A stretch of 44,451 nucleotides of DNA from Bacillus subtilis subsp. subtilis (GCA_021733645.1 JAHREJ010000039.1:1-44451); one strand, 5' to 3'; positions 1 through 9,858 are shown, numbered from the stretch's first letter. Notes: generated by a model from the letters alone, not told the origin. Made by a program: numbers and translations.

Positions 1-136
1 GTGTGATTCTTATGGCCGCGAACTGACGGCCGTTCTGTATGCGGACGGCAACGGGCGGCTCTACGAGTTGGAGATGATTCGTTGGGACGGTCGTCCGCTG
101 GTATCTCCCGATCCCGGTACATTGAAATTCTACTAG
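1..136 (+). CDS. C-terminal end of an unidentified protein (partial)
   Basis: An open frame runs in from the left edge and ends at a TAG at 134-136, giving about 44 residues. The visible tail ends in LKFY and contains a LYELEMIRWDG stretch, with alternating charged and hydrophobic residues as in a small beta-rich domain. From memory it is reminiscent of DUF6984-type proteins, but 44 residues are not enough to decide. The start is outside the window. It is unrelated to the flagellar genes and marks the cluster border. Confidence 0.5.
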   Translation, partial: CDSYGRELTAVLYADGNGRLYELEMIRWDGRPLVSPDPGTLKFY

Positions 137-336
137 CGTTGTTTTGAATGACCGCTCAAGTCGCGGCTGACACGCGCGCCATTGCCATCAGTCGTTCAGA
201 GATCCGACCAAGCCGCAGGTGGCACCGCCGCCAAGATGGATGCCTCGAAGCTGATCAAGGATGAAAGCCGGGGGTTTTTCGTTGTGATGCGCACACCAAG
301 CGGTGATCATGGCCGGCCATAACGTTGAAGACCGCC

Positions 337-729
337 ATGCCCCGTTGCCGTTCCTCCCTGCATTCCCTTGTTCGCCTCGCCGTGCGCGCGCTTCTGATTC
401 CCGCGCTTCTGTGCGCCGTTGCGTTCGCTGTGTCCGCGCAGGCCGGACGCCTGGGTGCTGCGGTGGATATCGCCTCGAAGAACCTGAATCCGCCGATCTA
501 CCCGTCCACCGAATACCGTGCGGGCATCAAGGGCGAGCTGTGGATCCAGGTCCATGTAGATGCGCAGGGACAGCGCACGGCCACCACGATCATCCGCAGC
601 AGTGGATCGGCCGCGCTGGACCAGGCGGCGCTGCAGGCCAGCGCCAACTGGACGTACATCGCCGCGCTGGAGAACGGCCAGCCGGTGGCGGGCACGGTGC
701 GGATTCCGGTGGTGTTCAAGCAGCCCTGA
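337..729 (+). CDS. Secreted protein with TonB C-terminal domain
   Basis: About 130 residues. Residues 1-36 form a signal peptide or single N-terminal membrane segment (arginines, then a LLIPALLCAVAFAVSA core). The rest matches a TonB C-terminal fold: a PPIYP proline motif, a GELWIQVHVDAQG strand, an IIRSSG segment, an ALDQAALQA helix and a final TVRIPVVF strand. It lacks the long Pro-rich spacer of true TonB, so it is unlikely to energise outer-membrane receptors by itself. The ATG at 337 has a weak GAAG six bases upstream; an in-frame TTG at 325 is an alternative start. It converges with cheB (35 bp gap). The fold is fairly certain, the role unknown. Confidence 0.75.
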   Translation: MPRCRSSLHSLVRLAVRALLIPALLCAVAFAVSAQAGRLGAAVDIASKNLNPPIYPSTEYRAGIKGELWIQVHVDAQGQRTATTIIRSSGSAALDQAALQASANWTYIAALENGQPVAGTVRIPVVFKQP

Positions 730-763
730 CCCGGTCGCGCCGGGCGCTGACCGGCGAGACCGC

Positions 764-1834
764 TTACCCGCGCGCCAGAGCCATCAATCGCTCGGCAATG
801 CGTTCCAGCGGCACCATCTCTTCGGTTGCACCCAGCTTGTAGGCCGCGCCGGGCATGCCCCAGACCACGCTGGTGGCCTCGTCCTGCACCAGGGTGGGGG
901 CGCCCGCATTGCGCAGTTCCAGCAGGCCGCGGGCGCCGTCGTCGCCCATGCCGGTGAGGATGGCGCCGATCGCATTGCTGCCGGCGCTTTCAGCCACCGA
1001 ACGGAACAACACGTCCACCGCCGGCTTGTGGCGGTTCACCGCCGGGCCGTCATCCACGCGGCAGCGCCAGCGCGCACCGTCGCGGATGATGCGCAGGTGC
1101 TTGCCGCCGGGCGGCAGGTAGGCGTGGCCGGGCAGCACCGCTTCGCCGTCGCTGGCTTCGCGCACGGACATGGCCGAGTGGCGGTCGAGACGTTCGGCAA
1201 ACGGGGTGCTGAAGGTGGCGGGCAGATGCTGGGTCATCACCACGGCGGGCGCGTCGGCCGGCATGCCTTCGAGCACCACGCGCAGCGCTTCGGTGCCGCC
1301 GGCGGAGGCGCCGATGGCGATCAGGCGGTCGGTGGTGCGGAACTGGATCGCGCGCGGCGTGGCGGCCGGGGCCACCGCATCCAGGGTGAGGCGCGGTGCA
1401 CCCGGGCGGGCGAGGGTGCGCACGCGCGAACGCGCGGCCATCTTGACCTTGCCGATGATCTCCTCGGCGTAGGCCTGCAGCCCGCGGGCGACGTCGAATT
1501 TAGGCTTGGACACGAAATCCACCGCGCCCAGCGCCAGTGCCTGCAGGGTGGTGTCGGCGCCGCGCTCGGTCAGCGAGGAAATCATCACCACCGGCAACGG
1601 GTGCAGGCGCATCAGGTTTTCCAGGAACGCCAGCCCGTCCATGCGCGGCATTTCCACGTCCAGGGTAATCACGTCCGGGGCCAGGCGCTTGATCTTCTCG
1701 CGTGCCAGCAAGGGGTCGGCAGCAGTGCCGACGACCTCGATGTCGCGGTCGCTGGCGAGGATTTCGCTGAGCATCTGCCGCACGACGGCGGAGTCGTCGA
1801 CGATCAGCACGCGACAGGGGCCGGTCTGGGTCAT
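764..1834 (-). CDS. cheB: Chemotaxis response regulator protein-glutamate methylesterase/deamidase CheB
   Basis: 356 residues, the usual CheB length. The N-terminal receiver domain (about 1-125) has the acidic pair D13-D14, phospho-acceptor D59 in [12 protein letters not shown] and K110. A linker leads to the methylesterase domain (about 165-350) with catalytic S177 in GASAGG, H203 in TQHLP and D299 in TGMGDDG. The family removes methyl groups from MCP glutamates and deamidates glutamines, giving adaptation opposite to CheR. Last gene of the MCP1-cheR-cheD-cheB operon; its ATG overlaps the cheD stop by 4 nt (ATGA), suggesting translational coupling. All key residues are present. Confidence 0.97.
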   Translation of the reverse strand: MTQTGPCRVLIVDDSAVVRQMLSEILASDRDIEVVGTAADPLLAREKIKRLAPDVITLDVEMPRMDGLAFLENLMRLHPLPVVMISSLTERGADTTLQALALGAVDFVSKPKFDVARGLQAYAEEIIGKVKMAARSRVRTLARPGAPRLTLDAVAPAATPRAIQFRTTDRLIAIGASAGGTEALRVVLEGMPADAPAVVMTQHLPATFSTPFAERLDRHSAMSVREASDGEAVLPGHAYLPPGGKHLRIIRDGARWRCRVDDGPAVNRHKPAVDVLFRSVAESAGSNAIGAILTGMGDDGARGLLELRNAGAPTLVQDEATSVVWGMPGAAYKLGATEEMVPLERIAERLMALARG

Positions 1835-2427
1835 TCAAACAACTCCACGCCACCGGTGACCGGGGCCTTGGACAGACGGGCACGCACCGCCGATTCGGTG
1901 GCGGCTACTTCGGCTTCGTGGGCGTGCGGCAGGCGTTGCACCACCACCCGGCCGGTGTCGGCGAAGAACCACACCTTGCGCGGATGGATGCCGCACAGGT
2001 CTTCGGCCAGCACCGGGATGTGTTCGGCCTGCAGGTAGTGGCGCACGAACTCGGCGTTGCGGGTGCCCACCGGGTTGCTGGTGAAGCCCTTGAGCACGTT
2101 GGCCCCGCCAAACACCTTGGCTTCCAGGCGCTTGCGGTGCGCGCCGCGCTTGAGCAGGTCGTTGATCAGCAGTTCCATGGCGTAGCTGCCGTAGCGCGCA
2201 GGCGCGCCGTCGCCGACGTTGCCCTCGGGCAGCAGGAAGTGGTTCATGCCGCCGATCTTGAGCACCGGGTCGCGCAGGCACGCGGCCACGCACGAGCCCA
2301 GGGTAGTGGTCAGCGCGGTGTCATCGTCCACCACCAGGTACTGGGTGGGCAGCAGCTTGGCGGCGGTCACCTTGAAGCGGCTGTCGAAGTAACGCATCAC
2401 ATCGTCGGTGCGGACCACGGCATTCAT
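1831..2427 (-). CDS. cheD: Chemoreceptor glutamine deamidase CheD
   Basis: 198 residues. The family deamidates receptor glutamines and in some bacteria interacts with CheC or CheY. The hallmark Cys is in [12 protein letters not shown] and the His in [11 protein letters not shown], as expected for the CheD Cys-His pair. The start at 2427 ([14 protein letters not shown]) is chosen because it gives a normal N-terminus and overlaps the cheR stop by 4 nt; upstream in-frame codons are low-complexity readthrough of cheR. No cheC is present in the window, so CheD here probably acts with CheR and CheB on receptors only. Confidence 0.95.
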   Translation of the reverse strand: MNAVVRTDDVMRYFDSRFKVTAAKLLPTQYLVVDDDTALTTTLGSCVAACLRDPVLKIGGMNHFLLPEGNVGDGAPARYGSYAMELLINDLLKRGAHRKRLEAKVFGGANVLKGFTSNPVGTRNAEFVRHYLQAEHIPVLAEDLCGIHPRKVWFFADTGRVVVQRLPHAHEAEVAATESAVRARLSKAPVTGGVELFE

Positions 2428-3287
2428 ACCGGTGCTCCAGGGGCGCGTTTGTACAGGGTGCGCCCGCACGGCTGGATCAGGTCGGCGGCGTGCAGATAGT
2501 TTTCCGAATGGCCGGTGTAGAGCAGGCCGTCCTCGCCCATGTGCTGGATCAGCCGCGACAGGATGCCGCGTTGGGTGGGCTTGTCGAAGTAGATCATCAC
2601 GTTGCGGCAGAACAGGGCATCGAACGGGCCGCCGACGTCGTAGCGGGGACTGAGCAGGTTGAGCGGACGGAAATCGATCAGCTCGCGCAATGCCGGGTGG
2701 ACCCGGCAATGGCCCTCGTTGGGGCCGCTGCCGCGCTGGAAGTAGCGCTTTTTGATCGCCGGGTCGAGGCCGGACACGCGGTCGATGGCATACACGCCAC
2801 GGCTGGCGGTGGCCAGTACCTGGGTGTCCACGTCGGTGGCCAGGATGCGCACTGGCGGCTTGAGCGTGCCGAACGCTTCGCAGGCGGTGATCGCCATCGA
2901 ATACGGCTCTTCACCGGTGGAGGCCGCGCACGACCACAGCTGCAGGGTGCCGTGGCCGGCGCGCGCACGCAGTTCGGTGTCGAGTTTTTCGAAGTGGTGC
3001 GGCTCGCGGAAGAACGCGGTGAGGTTGGTGGTCAATGCGTTGGTGAACGCCTGCCACTCCTCGCCGCCGTCTTTTTCGAGCTGGTCCAGGTAGTCGTGGA
3101 AATTGCGCAGGCCCAGCGCGCGCAGCCGCCGCGACAGACGGCCGTAGACCATGTCGCGCTTGGCCGGGGCCAGCGAGATGCCGACGCGCTGGTAGATCAG
3201 GTCGCAGACGCGGCGGAAATCACGATCGGCGAACTCGAATTCGCGGCCGTTCTGGGCGGTGGTGGCAGGGGCAGAAGGCGTGGACAC
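2424..3287 (-). CDS. cheR: Chemotaxis protein methyltransferase CheR
   Basis: 287 residues. An all-helical N-terminal domain (about 15-85) precedes a SAM-dependent methyltransferase domain. The SAM-binding motif is [14 protein letters not shown], and [10 protein letters not shown] is the later conserved CheR motif. The family transfers methyl groups to MCP glutamates. The three MCPs in this window end in a WQEF tail, the kind of xWxxF pentapeptide that tethers CheR in enteric bacteria. It lies 53 bp after MCP1 and overlaps cheD by 4 nt. Confidence 0.97.
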   Translation of the reverse strand: MSTPSAPATTAQNGREFEFADRDFRRVCDLIYQRVGISLAPAKRDMVYGRLSRRLRALGLRNFHDYLDQLEKDGGEEWQAFTNALTTNLTAFFREPHHFEKLDTELRARAGHGTLQLWSCAASTGEEPYSMAITACEAFGTLKPPVRILATDVDTQVLATASRGVYAIDRVSGLDPAIKKRYFQRGSGPNEGHCRVHPALRELIDFRPLNLLSPRYDVGGPFDALFCRNVMIYFDKPTQRGILSRLIQHMGEDGLLYTGHSENYLHAADLIQPCGRTLYKRAPGAPV

Positions 3288-3340
3288 GGGCGCACTCGAA
3301 GGGGAGGGGAAGGCGGTGGCCGGGTGGCCACTGCGAAGGC

Positions 3341-5614
3341 TCAGAACTCTTGCCAGTTGCCGTCATCGACCGGGCTGCTGCTGCGCTGCGCGCGCGGTGC
3401 TGGCGGGGTGCGGGCAGGGGCTGCGGCCGGTCGGGGGCCGGGGCGCGCGGTAACAGGCACCACCACGCGCGCGGTCACCGCACTCACGGCGGCGGCTACG
3501 TGGTTGTCCAGGCGGAAGATGGCCACCGCGTCGGACAGCTGGCCGGCCTGTTCTTCCATCGCCCGTGCGGCGGCGGTGGCTTCCTCCACCAGTGCGGCGT
3601 TCTGCTGGGTGGTTTCATCCATCTGCACCACGGTCTGGTTGACCTGCTCGATGCCGGCCGACTGCTCCTGCGAGGCGGCGGAGATCTCGGCCATGATGTC
3701 GGTCACGCGCTGCACCGAGGCCACGATTTCGCCCATGGTGGTGCCGGCGGTGTGCACCAGCGCGGAGCCGTCGGCGACGCTGGCCACCGAGTCGTCGATC
3801 AGGCCTTTGATCTCCTTGGCGGCCCCGGCCGAGCGCTGCGCCAGGGTGCGCACTTCGGAGGCGACCACGGCAAAGCCGCGGCCCTGTTCGCCGGCGCGGG
3901 CGGCCTCCACGGCGGCGTTCAGTGCCAGGATGTTGGTCTGGAAGGCGATGCCGTCGATGACCGAGATGATCTCGGCGATCCGCTTGGAGCTGGCCTGGAT
4001 GGCGCTCATGGTGGTGACCACCTGGCTGACTACGTCGCCCCCCTTGGAGGCCACGCCGTGGGCGCTGATGGCCAGCTGGTTGGCCTGGCGGGCATGCTCG
4101 GCGTTCTGGCGCACGGTGGAGGTGAGTTCTTCCATCGAGGCGGCGGTTTCTTCCAGGTTGGCGGCCTGCTGCTCGGTGCGGCGGGACAGGTCGCTGTTGC
4201 CGCTGGCAATCTCGCCGGCGGCCTGGTTGATGCTGCCGGCAGCGGTCTGGATCTGGCCGACGATCTGGGTGAGCTGGGACACGGTGGCGTTGGCATCGTC
4301 GCGCATGCGGGCAAACACGCCCTGGAAATCGCCGTGCATGCGCACGCTGAGGTCGCCCTCGGCGATCCCCGAGAGCAGCTCGGAGAGCTTGCCCAGGTTG
4401 TCGTCGCTGACCTGCATCATGGCGTTGAGGTTGGCGATCATCAGGCGGAAATCGTGATCGAAACGGTCGGTGTCACCGCGCTGGCTGAAATCACCGGCTG
4501 CGGCGGCCGCGCCCAGGCGTTTGATTTCGGCGTTGATGCTGGCCAGGTTCTGCTTGACCGTGTCCACGGTCTCGGTGATGGCGGCCTTTTCACCGGGATA
4601 GCGGGCGATGTCGGCGCTCAGGTCACCCACCGCATAGCGCTGCACGACCTGCAGCACGTTCTGCATGGTCTGCACGTGTGCGCCGACCAGGGTGTTGGTT
4701 TCATGGACCATCAGGCCGTACTCGCCGGGGAAGGCGCGTTCGTCCATGCGGAAGCTGGTCTGGCCGGCGTCGTGGCGGCTGGCCATCTCACGCTGGCCGC
4801 TGATGACCGCGTGCAGCTGGTTCTGCATGCGTGCCATGCTTTCCAGCAGGCGGCCGGGTTCGTCGTGGGCCTGCTCACCGATGCGGCTGTCGAGCTTGCC
4901 GGCGGCGATGCTTTCGGCCACGTGGGTGGCCTGGCGCAACGGCAGGGTGATGCGGTTGCCGATCAGCCAGCTGAGGGCCAGCACGATCAGCACGAGCGCG
5001 CCGCCGCTGGCGGCCATGATGGCGGTGAATACCAGGGCCTGCTGCTGCACGTCCTGCATATAGACGCCGCTGCTGATCACCCACTGCCAGGGCTTGTACA
5101 GGCCGGCATAGGAGGATTTGTCGTAGGTGCCTTCGGCACCGGCCTTGGCCCACTTGTAGGAGACCACGCCGCCGCCCTGGCGCGCGACCTGGACCAGGTC
5201 ATGGAAGAGCTGCACGCCGTCTTCGGAGCGGAACGCCTGCATGTCCTTGCCGATCAGGTCCTTGCGGAACGGATGCATCAGCACGCGGTACTGGGTGTCG
5301 TAGACGCTGTAGTAGTAGGCATCGCTGTCGGCGCGCATGCGCGCGAGCGCTTCCAGTGCGGCGGCCTTGGCGGCCGGCTCGGTGAGCTCGCCGGTTTCGG
5401 CCAGGCGGTGGTAGTGCTCCAGGATGCCGTAGGTCAGTTCGACCTGGATCTTCAGGCTGTCCTTGCGGGTGTCGGTGAGGTCCAGATACTGCATGCGGGC
5501 GGCAATCACCGCCAGGGCGATCACGCCCACAGCGATGAGTGCGGTGAGCAGGTTGAGCTTGCGCCTGACGGACAGGTTGGAGAAGTACTGGTTCCAGCGG
5601 CTGATCAGATTCAT
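3341..5614 (-). CDS. Methyl-accepting chemotaxis protein with Cache sensor (MCP1)
   Basis: 757 residues. TM1 is about 21-40. A periplasmic single-Cache-type domain follows (about 45-190, with [13 protein letters not shown] and [13 protein letters not shown]), then TM2 about 195-220 and a HAMP domain. A further HAMP-like helical stretch to about 455 carries repeated AxGDLS/GDFS turns. The signalling hairpin has the invariant tip around [20 protein letters not shown] and methylation helices at [17 protein letters not shown]. The C-terminus is a linker ending in NWQEF, a CheR/CheB tether. Start 5614 gives [10 protein letters not shown] directly before TM1; an upstream in-frame ATG at 5677 would add 21 residues beyond the predicted transcription start region. 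First gene of the cheRDB operon. Confidence 0.95.
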   Translation of the reverse strand: MNLISRWNQYFSNLSVRRKLNLLTALIAVGVIALAVIAARMQYLDLTDTRKDSLKIQVELTYGILEHYHRLAETGELTEPAAKAAALEALARMRADSDAYYYSVYDTQYRVLMHPFRKDLIGKDMQAFRSEDGVQLFHDLVQVARQGGGVVSYKWAKAGAEGTYDKSSYAGLYKPWQWVISSGVYMQDVQQQALVFTAIMAASGGALVLIVLALSWLIGNRITLPLRQATHVAESIAAGKLDSRIGEQAHDEPGRLLESMARMQNQLHAVISGQREMASRHDAGQTSFRMDERAFPGEYGLMVHETNTLVGAHVQTMQNVLQVVQRYAVGDLSADIARYPGEKAAITETVDTVKQNLASINAEIKRLGAAAAAGDFSQRGDTDRFDHDFRLMIANLNAMMQVSDDNLGKLSELLSGIAEGDLSVRMHGDFQGVFARMRDDANATVSQLTQIVGQIQTAAGSINQAAGEIASGNSDLSRRTEQQAANLEETAASMEELTSTVRQNAEHARQANQLAISAHGVASKGGDVVSQVVTTMSAIQASSKRIAEIISVIDGIAFQTNILALNAAVEAARAGEQGRGFAVVASEVRTLAQRSAGAAKEIKGLIDDSVASVADGSALVHTAGTTMGEIVASVQRVTDIMAEISAASQEQSAGIEQVNQTVVQMDETTQQNAALVEEATAAARAMEEQAGQLSDAVAIFRLDNHVAAAVSAVTARVVVPVTARPGPRPAAAPARTPPAPRAQRSSSPVDDGNWQEF

Positions 5615-5657
5615 GGGCAGGGCATCTTTGGTCGACGAACGTGTCGCGGCAATGCTG

Positions 5658-5686
5658 TTATCGGCCGCACCGTCCACCTATTGAGG
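5658..5686 (-). promoter_or_regulatory. Sigma-28 (FliA) promoter for MCP1-cheRDB
   Basis: On the minus strand TCAA (5681-5684), 15 nt, then GCCGATAA (5658-5665): a perfect match to the sigma-28 -10 box with standard spacing. Predicted transcription start is about 36 nt upstream of the MCP1 ATG at 5614. Confidence 0.8.
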
Positions 5687-5829
5687 TGGGGTGTCTGAGC
5701 GTATTCAGATTGCGGTCGACCTGAGCGGGCAGCGGACGTTTCTGCGGCCGCGCGTTGGACCCACCGGCCGCCGCGCTGGAAAGATTCAGGGGCCGCTTTG
5801 TGCCTGCCGCGCGGCGGGGGATGAGCCAC

Positions 5830-5859
5830 AAAAAAGCCCCGATGCCGAAGCATCGGGGC
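5830..5859 (-). terminator. Intrinsic terminator after MCP2
   Basis: Perfect 10-bp GC-rich stem (5836-5845 with 5850-5859), UUCG loop on the minus strand, followed by six U (5830-5835). It lies 35 bp past the MCP2 stop and is the clearest Rho-independent terminator in the window. Confidence 0.92.
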
Positions 5860-5893
5860 CTGTGCGTTGCAGGTCTGCAAGCGCGTGACGCGC

Positions 5894-8263
5894 TTAGAAC
5901 TCCTGCCAGTCGCCGTCTGCCAGTTCGGTGGCAACCGGGCGGGCCGCTGCGCGGCGGACCGGGGCCGGTGCGACGGCCACCGCACGCACCACGCGCGGGG
6001 CCGGCGTGCTCACTGCAACCGGCTGCACCATTGCCTCGTGCTCGTCCAGCCTGAAGATCGACACCGCATCACTCAGGTGACCGGCCTGCTCTTCCATCGA
6101 ACGTGCAGCGGCGGTGGCTTCTTCCACCAGCGCGGCATTCTGCTGGGTGGTTTCGTCCATCTGCACCACGGTCTGGTTGACCTGCTCGATGCCGGCCGAC
6201 TGCTCCTGCGAGGCGGCGGAGATCTCGGCCATGATGTCGGTCACGCGCTGCACCGACGCGACGATCTCGCCCATGGTCGCGCCGGCCTTGTGCACCAGCG
6301 CCGAACCGTCGTTGACCTTGCCCACCGAATCGTCGATCAGGCCCTTGATTTCCTTGGCCGCACCGGCCGAGCGCTGCGCCAGCGTGCGCACTTCCGAGGC
6401 CACCACCGCAAAACCACGGCCCTGTTCACCGGCACGGGCCGCTTCCACCGCCGCGTTCAATGCCAGGATGTTGGTCTGGAAGGCAATGCCGTCGATGACC
6501 GAAATGATCTCGGCGATCTTCTTGGACGAGGTCTGGATGGCGCTCATCGTGGTGACCACCTGGCCAACCACGTCGCCGCCCTGCGAGGCCACGGTGTGGG
6601 CGCCGATCGCCAACTGGTTGGCCTGGCGGGCATGCTCGGCGTTCTGGCGCACGGTGGAGGTCAGTTCTTCCATCGAAGCGGCGGTTTCTTCCAGGTTGGC
6701 CGCCTGCTGTTCGGTCCGGCGCGACAGGTCGCTGTTGCCGGTGGCGATCTCGCTGGCCGCCGAACTGATGGCCTGGCTGGAATGCTTGATCTTGGTGACG
6801 ATGCCGCTGAGTTGTTCGGCGGTGGCATTGGCGTCGTCGCGCATGGTGGCAAACACACCCTGGAAATCACCGTGCATGCGCACCGTGAGGTCCCCCTGCG
6901 ACAGCGCGGTGAGCAGGCCGGAGATCTGCTCGATGCTGGCCGCGTTGGCGTCCAGCAGGCCGTTGATCTGCTGGGCCAGCTGCAGGAAGAAGCCTTCCTT
7001 GCCATCGGCGCGGATGCGGCCGGACAGGTCGCCGGCGGCGGCCTGGGCAATCACGCGCGCCACTTCGGCTTCGACCAGTGCTTCAGGCGTACGGTCACGC
7101 CACTCCACCACGTGGCCGACGCTCTCGCCTTCTTCGTTGCGGATGGTGGAGACCACCTGGGCGAACTGCGCATCGCCGAACTGCATGGCGCGTCGGGCCA
7201 CGCCGTTGGCCTTGAGGTTGTTCAGCAGGTTGGCATCCATCTCGCCGCGGTGTTCGAGCACGGTCAGCGGACGACCCACCAGCGACGTGCCGGCATCGAA
7301 ATCGGGCAGGTGCTTGCGCAGCTCATCCTGGTACTGGGACAGGCTCTGCTCAAGCGCGCGGTTGGCGTAGACGATGTTGAGCTGGTTGTCGGTGAGGTAC
7401 ACGCCGGTGGAGCTGTAATCCAGCGCGGTGCGGATGCGCAGGTTCTCGCGGGCGATGGCCTGGTCGGTCTCGGTACGCTCGCGCAGGTCGCGCTGCATAC
7501 GCTGCATGGCCTGCATCAGGTCGCCCACTTCATCCTTGCGGGTGACATCGATATGCCCGTCGAGCTTGCCGCTGGCCACATCATTGGCCACCGACACCGC
7601 GCCGCGCATGCTGCCCACCAGAGAACGGGCGAACAGGTACACCAGCACCAGGCCCAGTGCGGCACCGCCGAGCAGGGTGATGACGGTCAGCGTGGCCGAG
7701 GCGGCATAGGTGGATTCGGCTTCTTCGCGCGAGGCGCGCGCCAGGCGGTTGTCTTCGGCGATCAGGGCTTCGAGCGCGGCGGAGGCTTTCAGGTGCTTGG
7801 CGCGGGTTTCACCGACGAAGGTGTCCACGGCGTCATCGGGGAGATCCAGATCCAGCATCTCGGTGACGGCATCGTAGGAGGCCAGCGAGTCTTTCCAATC
7901 CTTGGCGAAGGTGTCAAACAGCTTCTGCTGCTGGGGATTGTCGATCAGTTCGGGGTACTTCTTGACGGCCAGTTCGATCTTGCCGCGCAGTTCGGTGGCG
8001 CGCTTCTTCGCGTCGGCCTTGACATCGTCGCTGGCACGGATCAGGCCCTGGTAGGCCGAGTTGCGATATTCGCCGACCATGCCGCGGATCTCACCGGCGG
8101 TGCGGATGCTTTCCATCCGATGTCCGGCCAGCTCGGTGGTGACATTGTTGAGCGAGTAAAGGCCGCGATACGCCACGATGCCCTGAAGCAGCATCACCAG
8201 CAGGAGGACGCCGAAAGTCAGCATCAACTTCGGCATCAGTTTGAGGTTGTTGATCCAGGGCAT
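5894..8263 (-). CDS. Methyl-accepting chemotaxis protein with 4-helix-bundle sensor and PAS domain (MCP2)
   Basis: 789 residues. TM1 is about 12-31. A four-helix-bundle periplasmic sensor spans about 32-190, TM2 about 190-212 and HAMP about 212-265. A PAS-like domain (about 275-390, with [21 protein letters not shown]) is followed by a second HAMP-like segment with GDLSGRIR and GDLTVRM turns. The signalling hairpin (about 500-735) has the conserved [20 protein letters not shown] tip, and the tail ends DGDWQEF. The PAS domain could add cytoplasmic redox or ligand sensing; no cofactor residue is obvious. Start 8263 (MPWINNLKL) sits just before TM1; the 20 upstream in-frame residues are unlike an MCP. 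It lies 96 bp downstream of a small secreted protein gene and may be its co-transcribed partner. Confidence 0.94.
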   Translation of the reverse strand: MPWINNLKLMPKLMLTFGVLLLVMLLQGIVAYRGLYSLNNVTTELAGHRMESIRTAGEIRGMVGEYRNSAYQGLIRASDDVKADAKKRATELRGKIELAVKKYPELIDNPQQQKLFDTFAKDWKDSLASYDAVTEMLDLDLPDDAVDTFVGETRAKHLKASAALEALIAEDNRLARASREEAESTYAASATLTVITLLGGAALGLVLVYLFARSLVGSMRGAVSVANDVASGKLDGHIDVTRKDEVGDLMQAMQRMQRDLRERTETDQAIARENLRIRTALDYSSTGVYLTDNQLNIVYANRALEQSLSQYQDELRKHLPDFDAGTSLVGRPLTVLEHRGEMDANLLNNLKANGVARRAMQFGDAQFAQVVSTIRNEEGESVGHVVEWRDRTPEALVEAEVARVIAQAAAGDLSGRIRADGKEGFFLQLAQQINGLLDANAASIEQISGLLTALSQGDLTVRMHGDFQGVFATMRDDANATAEQLSGIVTKIKHSSQAISSAASEIATGNSDLSRRTEQQAANLEETAASMEELTSTVRQNAEHARQANQLAIGAHTVASQGGDVVGQVVTTMSAIQTSSKKIAEIISVIDGIAFQTNILALNAAVEAARAGEQGRGFAVVASEVRTLAQRSAGAAKEIKGLIDDSVGKVNDGSALVHKAGATMGEIVASVQRVTDIMAEISAASQEQSAGIEQVNQTVVQMDETTQQNAALVEEATAAARSMEEQAGHLSDAVSIFRLDEHEAMVQPVAVSTPAPRVVRAVAVAPAPVRRAAARPVATELADGDWQEF

Positions 8264-8319
8264 GGGCGGTGCGGTCTCCAGTGGCAAACGCGTCCGGGCG
8301 TGGTACCCGGTTGCAGCGA

Positions 8320-8343
8320 CCACGCCGGCCGGTGCCGGCGTGG
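8320..8343 (-). terminator. GC hairpin between the secreted-protein gene and MCP2
   Basis: A 10-bp stem (8320-8329 with 8334-8343) with a 4-nt loop, lying 17 bp after the stop of the gene ending at 8360. There is no U-tract, so it is more likely an attenuating or mRNA-stabilising hairpin than a full terminator. Confidence 0.45.
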
Positions 8344-8359
8344 CAGGGCGTACGGCGGA

Positions 8360-8743
8360 TTACTTGATGTTGGCGAGCTTGAGGCCGGCCGGCGAGCTGA
8401 CTTCGATTTCAGCACGCGATGCGTCGCGGGCGATCTTGCCGATCACGCACACGGTCTTGCCTTCCAGGCTTTCCAGCGGGAAGCTGAACTTGCCGCGGTT
8501 GGCGCCGGCGATGCGGGCCGAGAAGGTGTGGCGCGGGAAGGCGCCGCCCATGTACAGGAAGGTCGGCTGACCTTCGGAGCCTTCGGCGTAACGGGCCTTT
8601 TCGACCTTGCCGCAGACCATGCCGTCCTTGCCGACCGAGCGCGGTGCCATTTCCGGCGGGATCATCTCGGCCGACTGGGCGAAGGCGGACGAGGCGGAGG
8701 AAGCGAGAACGGCAACCGAGAACAGCGCAAACAGGGACTTCAT
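8360..8743 (-). CDS. Small secreted OB-fold-like protein
   Basis: 127 residues. Signal peptide about 1-22 (MKSLFALFSVAVLASSASSAFA, cleavage before QSAEM). The mature part reads like a compact OB-type beta barrel: VCGKVEKARY, a GQPTFLYMGGAFPRHTF loop, RGKFSFPLESLEGKTVCVIGKI and an EIEVSSPAGL ending. This resembles the small OB domains found beside secreted endonucleases. That similarity is recognised by eye; no catalytic residues are visible. Two cysteines lie in VCGKV and TVCVIG and could pair. The start at 8743 has a GGAG upstream; a longer in-frame start at 8866 lacks any signal-peptide sense. Its position before MCP2 suggests shared expression, perhaps as a periplasmic accessory. Confidence 0.8.
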   Translation of the reverse strand: MKSLFALFSVAVLASSASSAFAQSAEMIPPEMAPRSVGKDGMVCGKVEKARYAEGSEGQPTFLYMGGAFPRHTFSARIAGANRGKFSFPLESLEGKTVCVIGKIARDASRAEIEVSSPAGLKLANIK

Positions 8744-8817
8744 CGGGAAAATCTCCGGGGGAAATTGGTCGAGTTGGCCCGGCCTTGGGCAGCCCACACA
8801 GCCGGGTCCTGAAGCAG

Positions 8818-8845
8818 CTATCGGCCGTCGCGGGGGGAACTGAAG
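8818..8845 (-). promoter_or_regulatory. Possible sigma-28 promoter for the secreted protein and MCP2
   Basis: On the minus strand a GCCGATAG -10 box (8818-8825) is preceded after 15 nt by TTCA, an imperfect match to TCAA/TAAA. The good -10 box and the location upstream of an MCP transcription unit support it; the -35 is weak. Confidence 0.5.
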
Positions 8846-8889
8846 AACTTTTTTCGGCCACGGCACTGGGCCGGGCCGGACGGTCAGGC

Positions 8890-9381
8890 TCAGGCGGCGG
8901 CGTCTTCGGCGTGGGCGGGCTGGCCCATGTCGGCGCTGTCGAGCAGGGTTTCGATATCCAGCAGGATCAGCATGCGGTCGTCCTGGGTGCCGATGCCGGA
9001 GATGAAACGGGTGTCGACGGCGGCGCCGAACTCGGGCGTCGGGCGGATCTGGTCGGCGCTGAGCGGGATGACGTCGGAGACGCTGTCCACCACGATGCCA
9101 ACCACGCGGTCTTCCACGTTGAGCACGATCATGACGGTGAAGGCGTCGTAGGTGGCCTTCTCAAGGCGCAGCTTCAGGCGCAGGTCGATGACCGGGACGA
9201 TGGTGCCGCGCAGGTTGATGACGCCCTTGATGTAGTCCGGTGCGTCGGGCACGCGGGTAACCGAGTCGTAGCCGCGGATTTCCTGCACCTTGAGGATGTC
9301 CACGCCGTAGTGCTCGGCGCCGAGGGTGAAGCTGAGGTACTCGCCACCGCTGCTGGCGGCGTTGGGGTTGCTGTCGTTCAT
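8890..9381 (-). CDS. cheW: Chemotaxis adaptor protein CheW
   Basis: 163 residues, a single CheW domain (about 13-150). Conserved features are YLSFTLGAEHYGVDILKVQEI, the NLRGTIVPVIDLR core and VGIVVDSVSDVI. The family couples MCP signalling tips to CheA in the hexagonal array. It has its own sigma-28 promoter and is flanked by non-chemotaxis spacers, so it is probably monocistronic. It differs from the CheW-like ParP further right by having no long N-terminal extension. Confidence 0.97.
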   Translation of the reverse strand: MNDSNPNAASSGGEYLSFTLGAEHYGVDILKVQEIRGYDSVTRVPDAPDYIKGVINLRGTIVPVIDLRLKLRLEKATYDAFTVMIVLNVEDRVVGIVVDSVSDVIPLSADQIRPTPEFGAAVDTRFISGIGTQDDRMLILLDIETLLDSADMGQPAHAEDAAA

Positions 9382-9435
9382 CGAGGGGATCCTGGGTCGG
9401 GCGTGGCGGTAAGGAAAAACCGGGCGTCACGCTCA

Positions 9436-9462
9436 ATATCGGCCTGGAGTCGGGCGACTTTA
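9436..9462 (-). promoter_or_regulatory. Sigma-28 (FliA) promoter for cheW
   Basis: Minus-strand TAAA (9459-9462), 15-nt spacer, GCCGATAT (9436-9443). The predicted leader to the cheW ATG (9381) is about 47 nt. Confidence 0.8.
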
Positions 9463-9507
9463 GACGGGGTGTGGTTGGCTGTTTTCAGCTATTCGTTGCT
9501 GATGGAC

Positions 9508-9616
9508 GGCGGGCGGTGCCAGGCCCTGCCGGGACACGCCGTAAATCCGTCCATGGAGGCTCGTGGGCCGCATCCATGCGGCCCAACGGTCCCGGCAGGG
9601 CCTGGCACCGCCCGCC
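9508..9616 (+). repeat. Structured intergenic repeat A, copy 1
   Basis: Perfect 28-bp inverted arms (9508-9535 and 9589-9616) enclose a 53-bp core (9536-9588). Inside the core is a 9-bp stem with a 2-nt loop (9565-9584). The core recurs in inverted orientation at 9779-9831. No protein-coding sense is visible. It lies upstream of the cheW promoter, in the spacer before ycgR. Confidence 0.85.
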
Positions 9617-9664
9617 CCACAGATTCCGTGAGCGGTTGGATAAAGCCGCGTGGTGGTGGAGGAG

Positions 9665-9692
9665 GGTAGTGCCGAGCGACGCTCGGCACCTA
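9665..9692 (+). repeat. SMAG-like GTAG hairpin repeat
   Basis: GTAG, an 8-bp stem TGCCGAGC/GCTCGGCA with a 3-nt loop, and CTAC at the far end. This is the layout of the short palindromic GTAG (SMAG/REP-like) elements known from Stenotrophomonas. It sits between the two copies of repeat A. Confidence 0.7.
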
Positions 9693-9751
9693 CACCCACC
9701 CCTCAGGCGCTGCGTGCTCTTGATCTCAACGCGGCGAAAGCCATCTGCGTT

Positions 9752-9858
9752 GGGTTGGTACGGGTGGGTTGGCGGGACCGTTGGGCGCCATGGATGGCGC
9801 CCACGAGCCTCCAGGGATGGATTCACGGCGTGTCCCGCCAACTCACCCGTACCGACCC
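9752..9858 (-). repeat. Structured intergenic repeat A, copy 2
   Basis: Inverted arms of 27 bp (9752-9778 and 9832-9858) with 25 Watson-Crick matches and two G-T pairs enclose a 53-bp core (9779-9831). The reverse complement of this core matches that of copy 1 at 46 of 53 positions. Arm sequences differ almost completely from copy 1 although each pair is self-complementary. Four of the seven core differences are paired changes in the inner stem. Confidence 0.85.

Noticed and set aside
148..322. Possible small plus-strand genes before the TonB-domain gene
   Set aside because: Short frames (38 and up to 56 residues) with no RBS, family likeness or consistent start; possibly remnant sequence.
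5867..8812. A 981-residue plus-strand open frame opposite MCP2
   Set aside because: His/Gly/Gln-rich antisense shadow typical of high-GC DNA; the minus frame encodes a clear MCP.
8846..8870. T-run after cheW as an intrinsic terminator
   Set aside because: The run of T is on the plus strand, so it would be a run of A in the cheW transcript.
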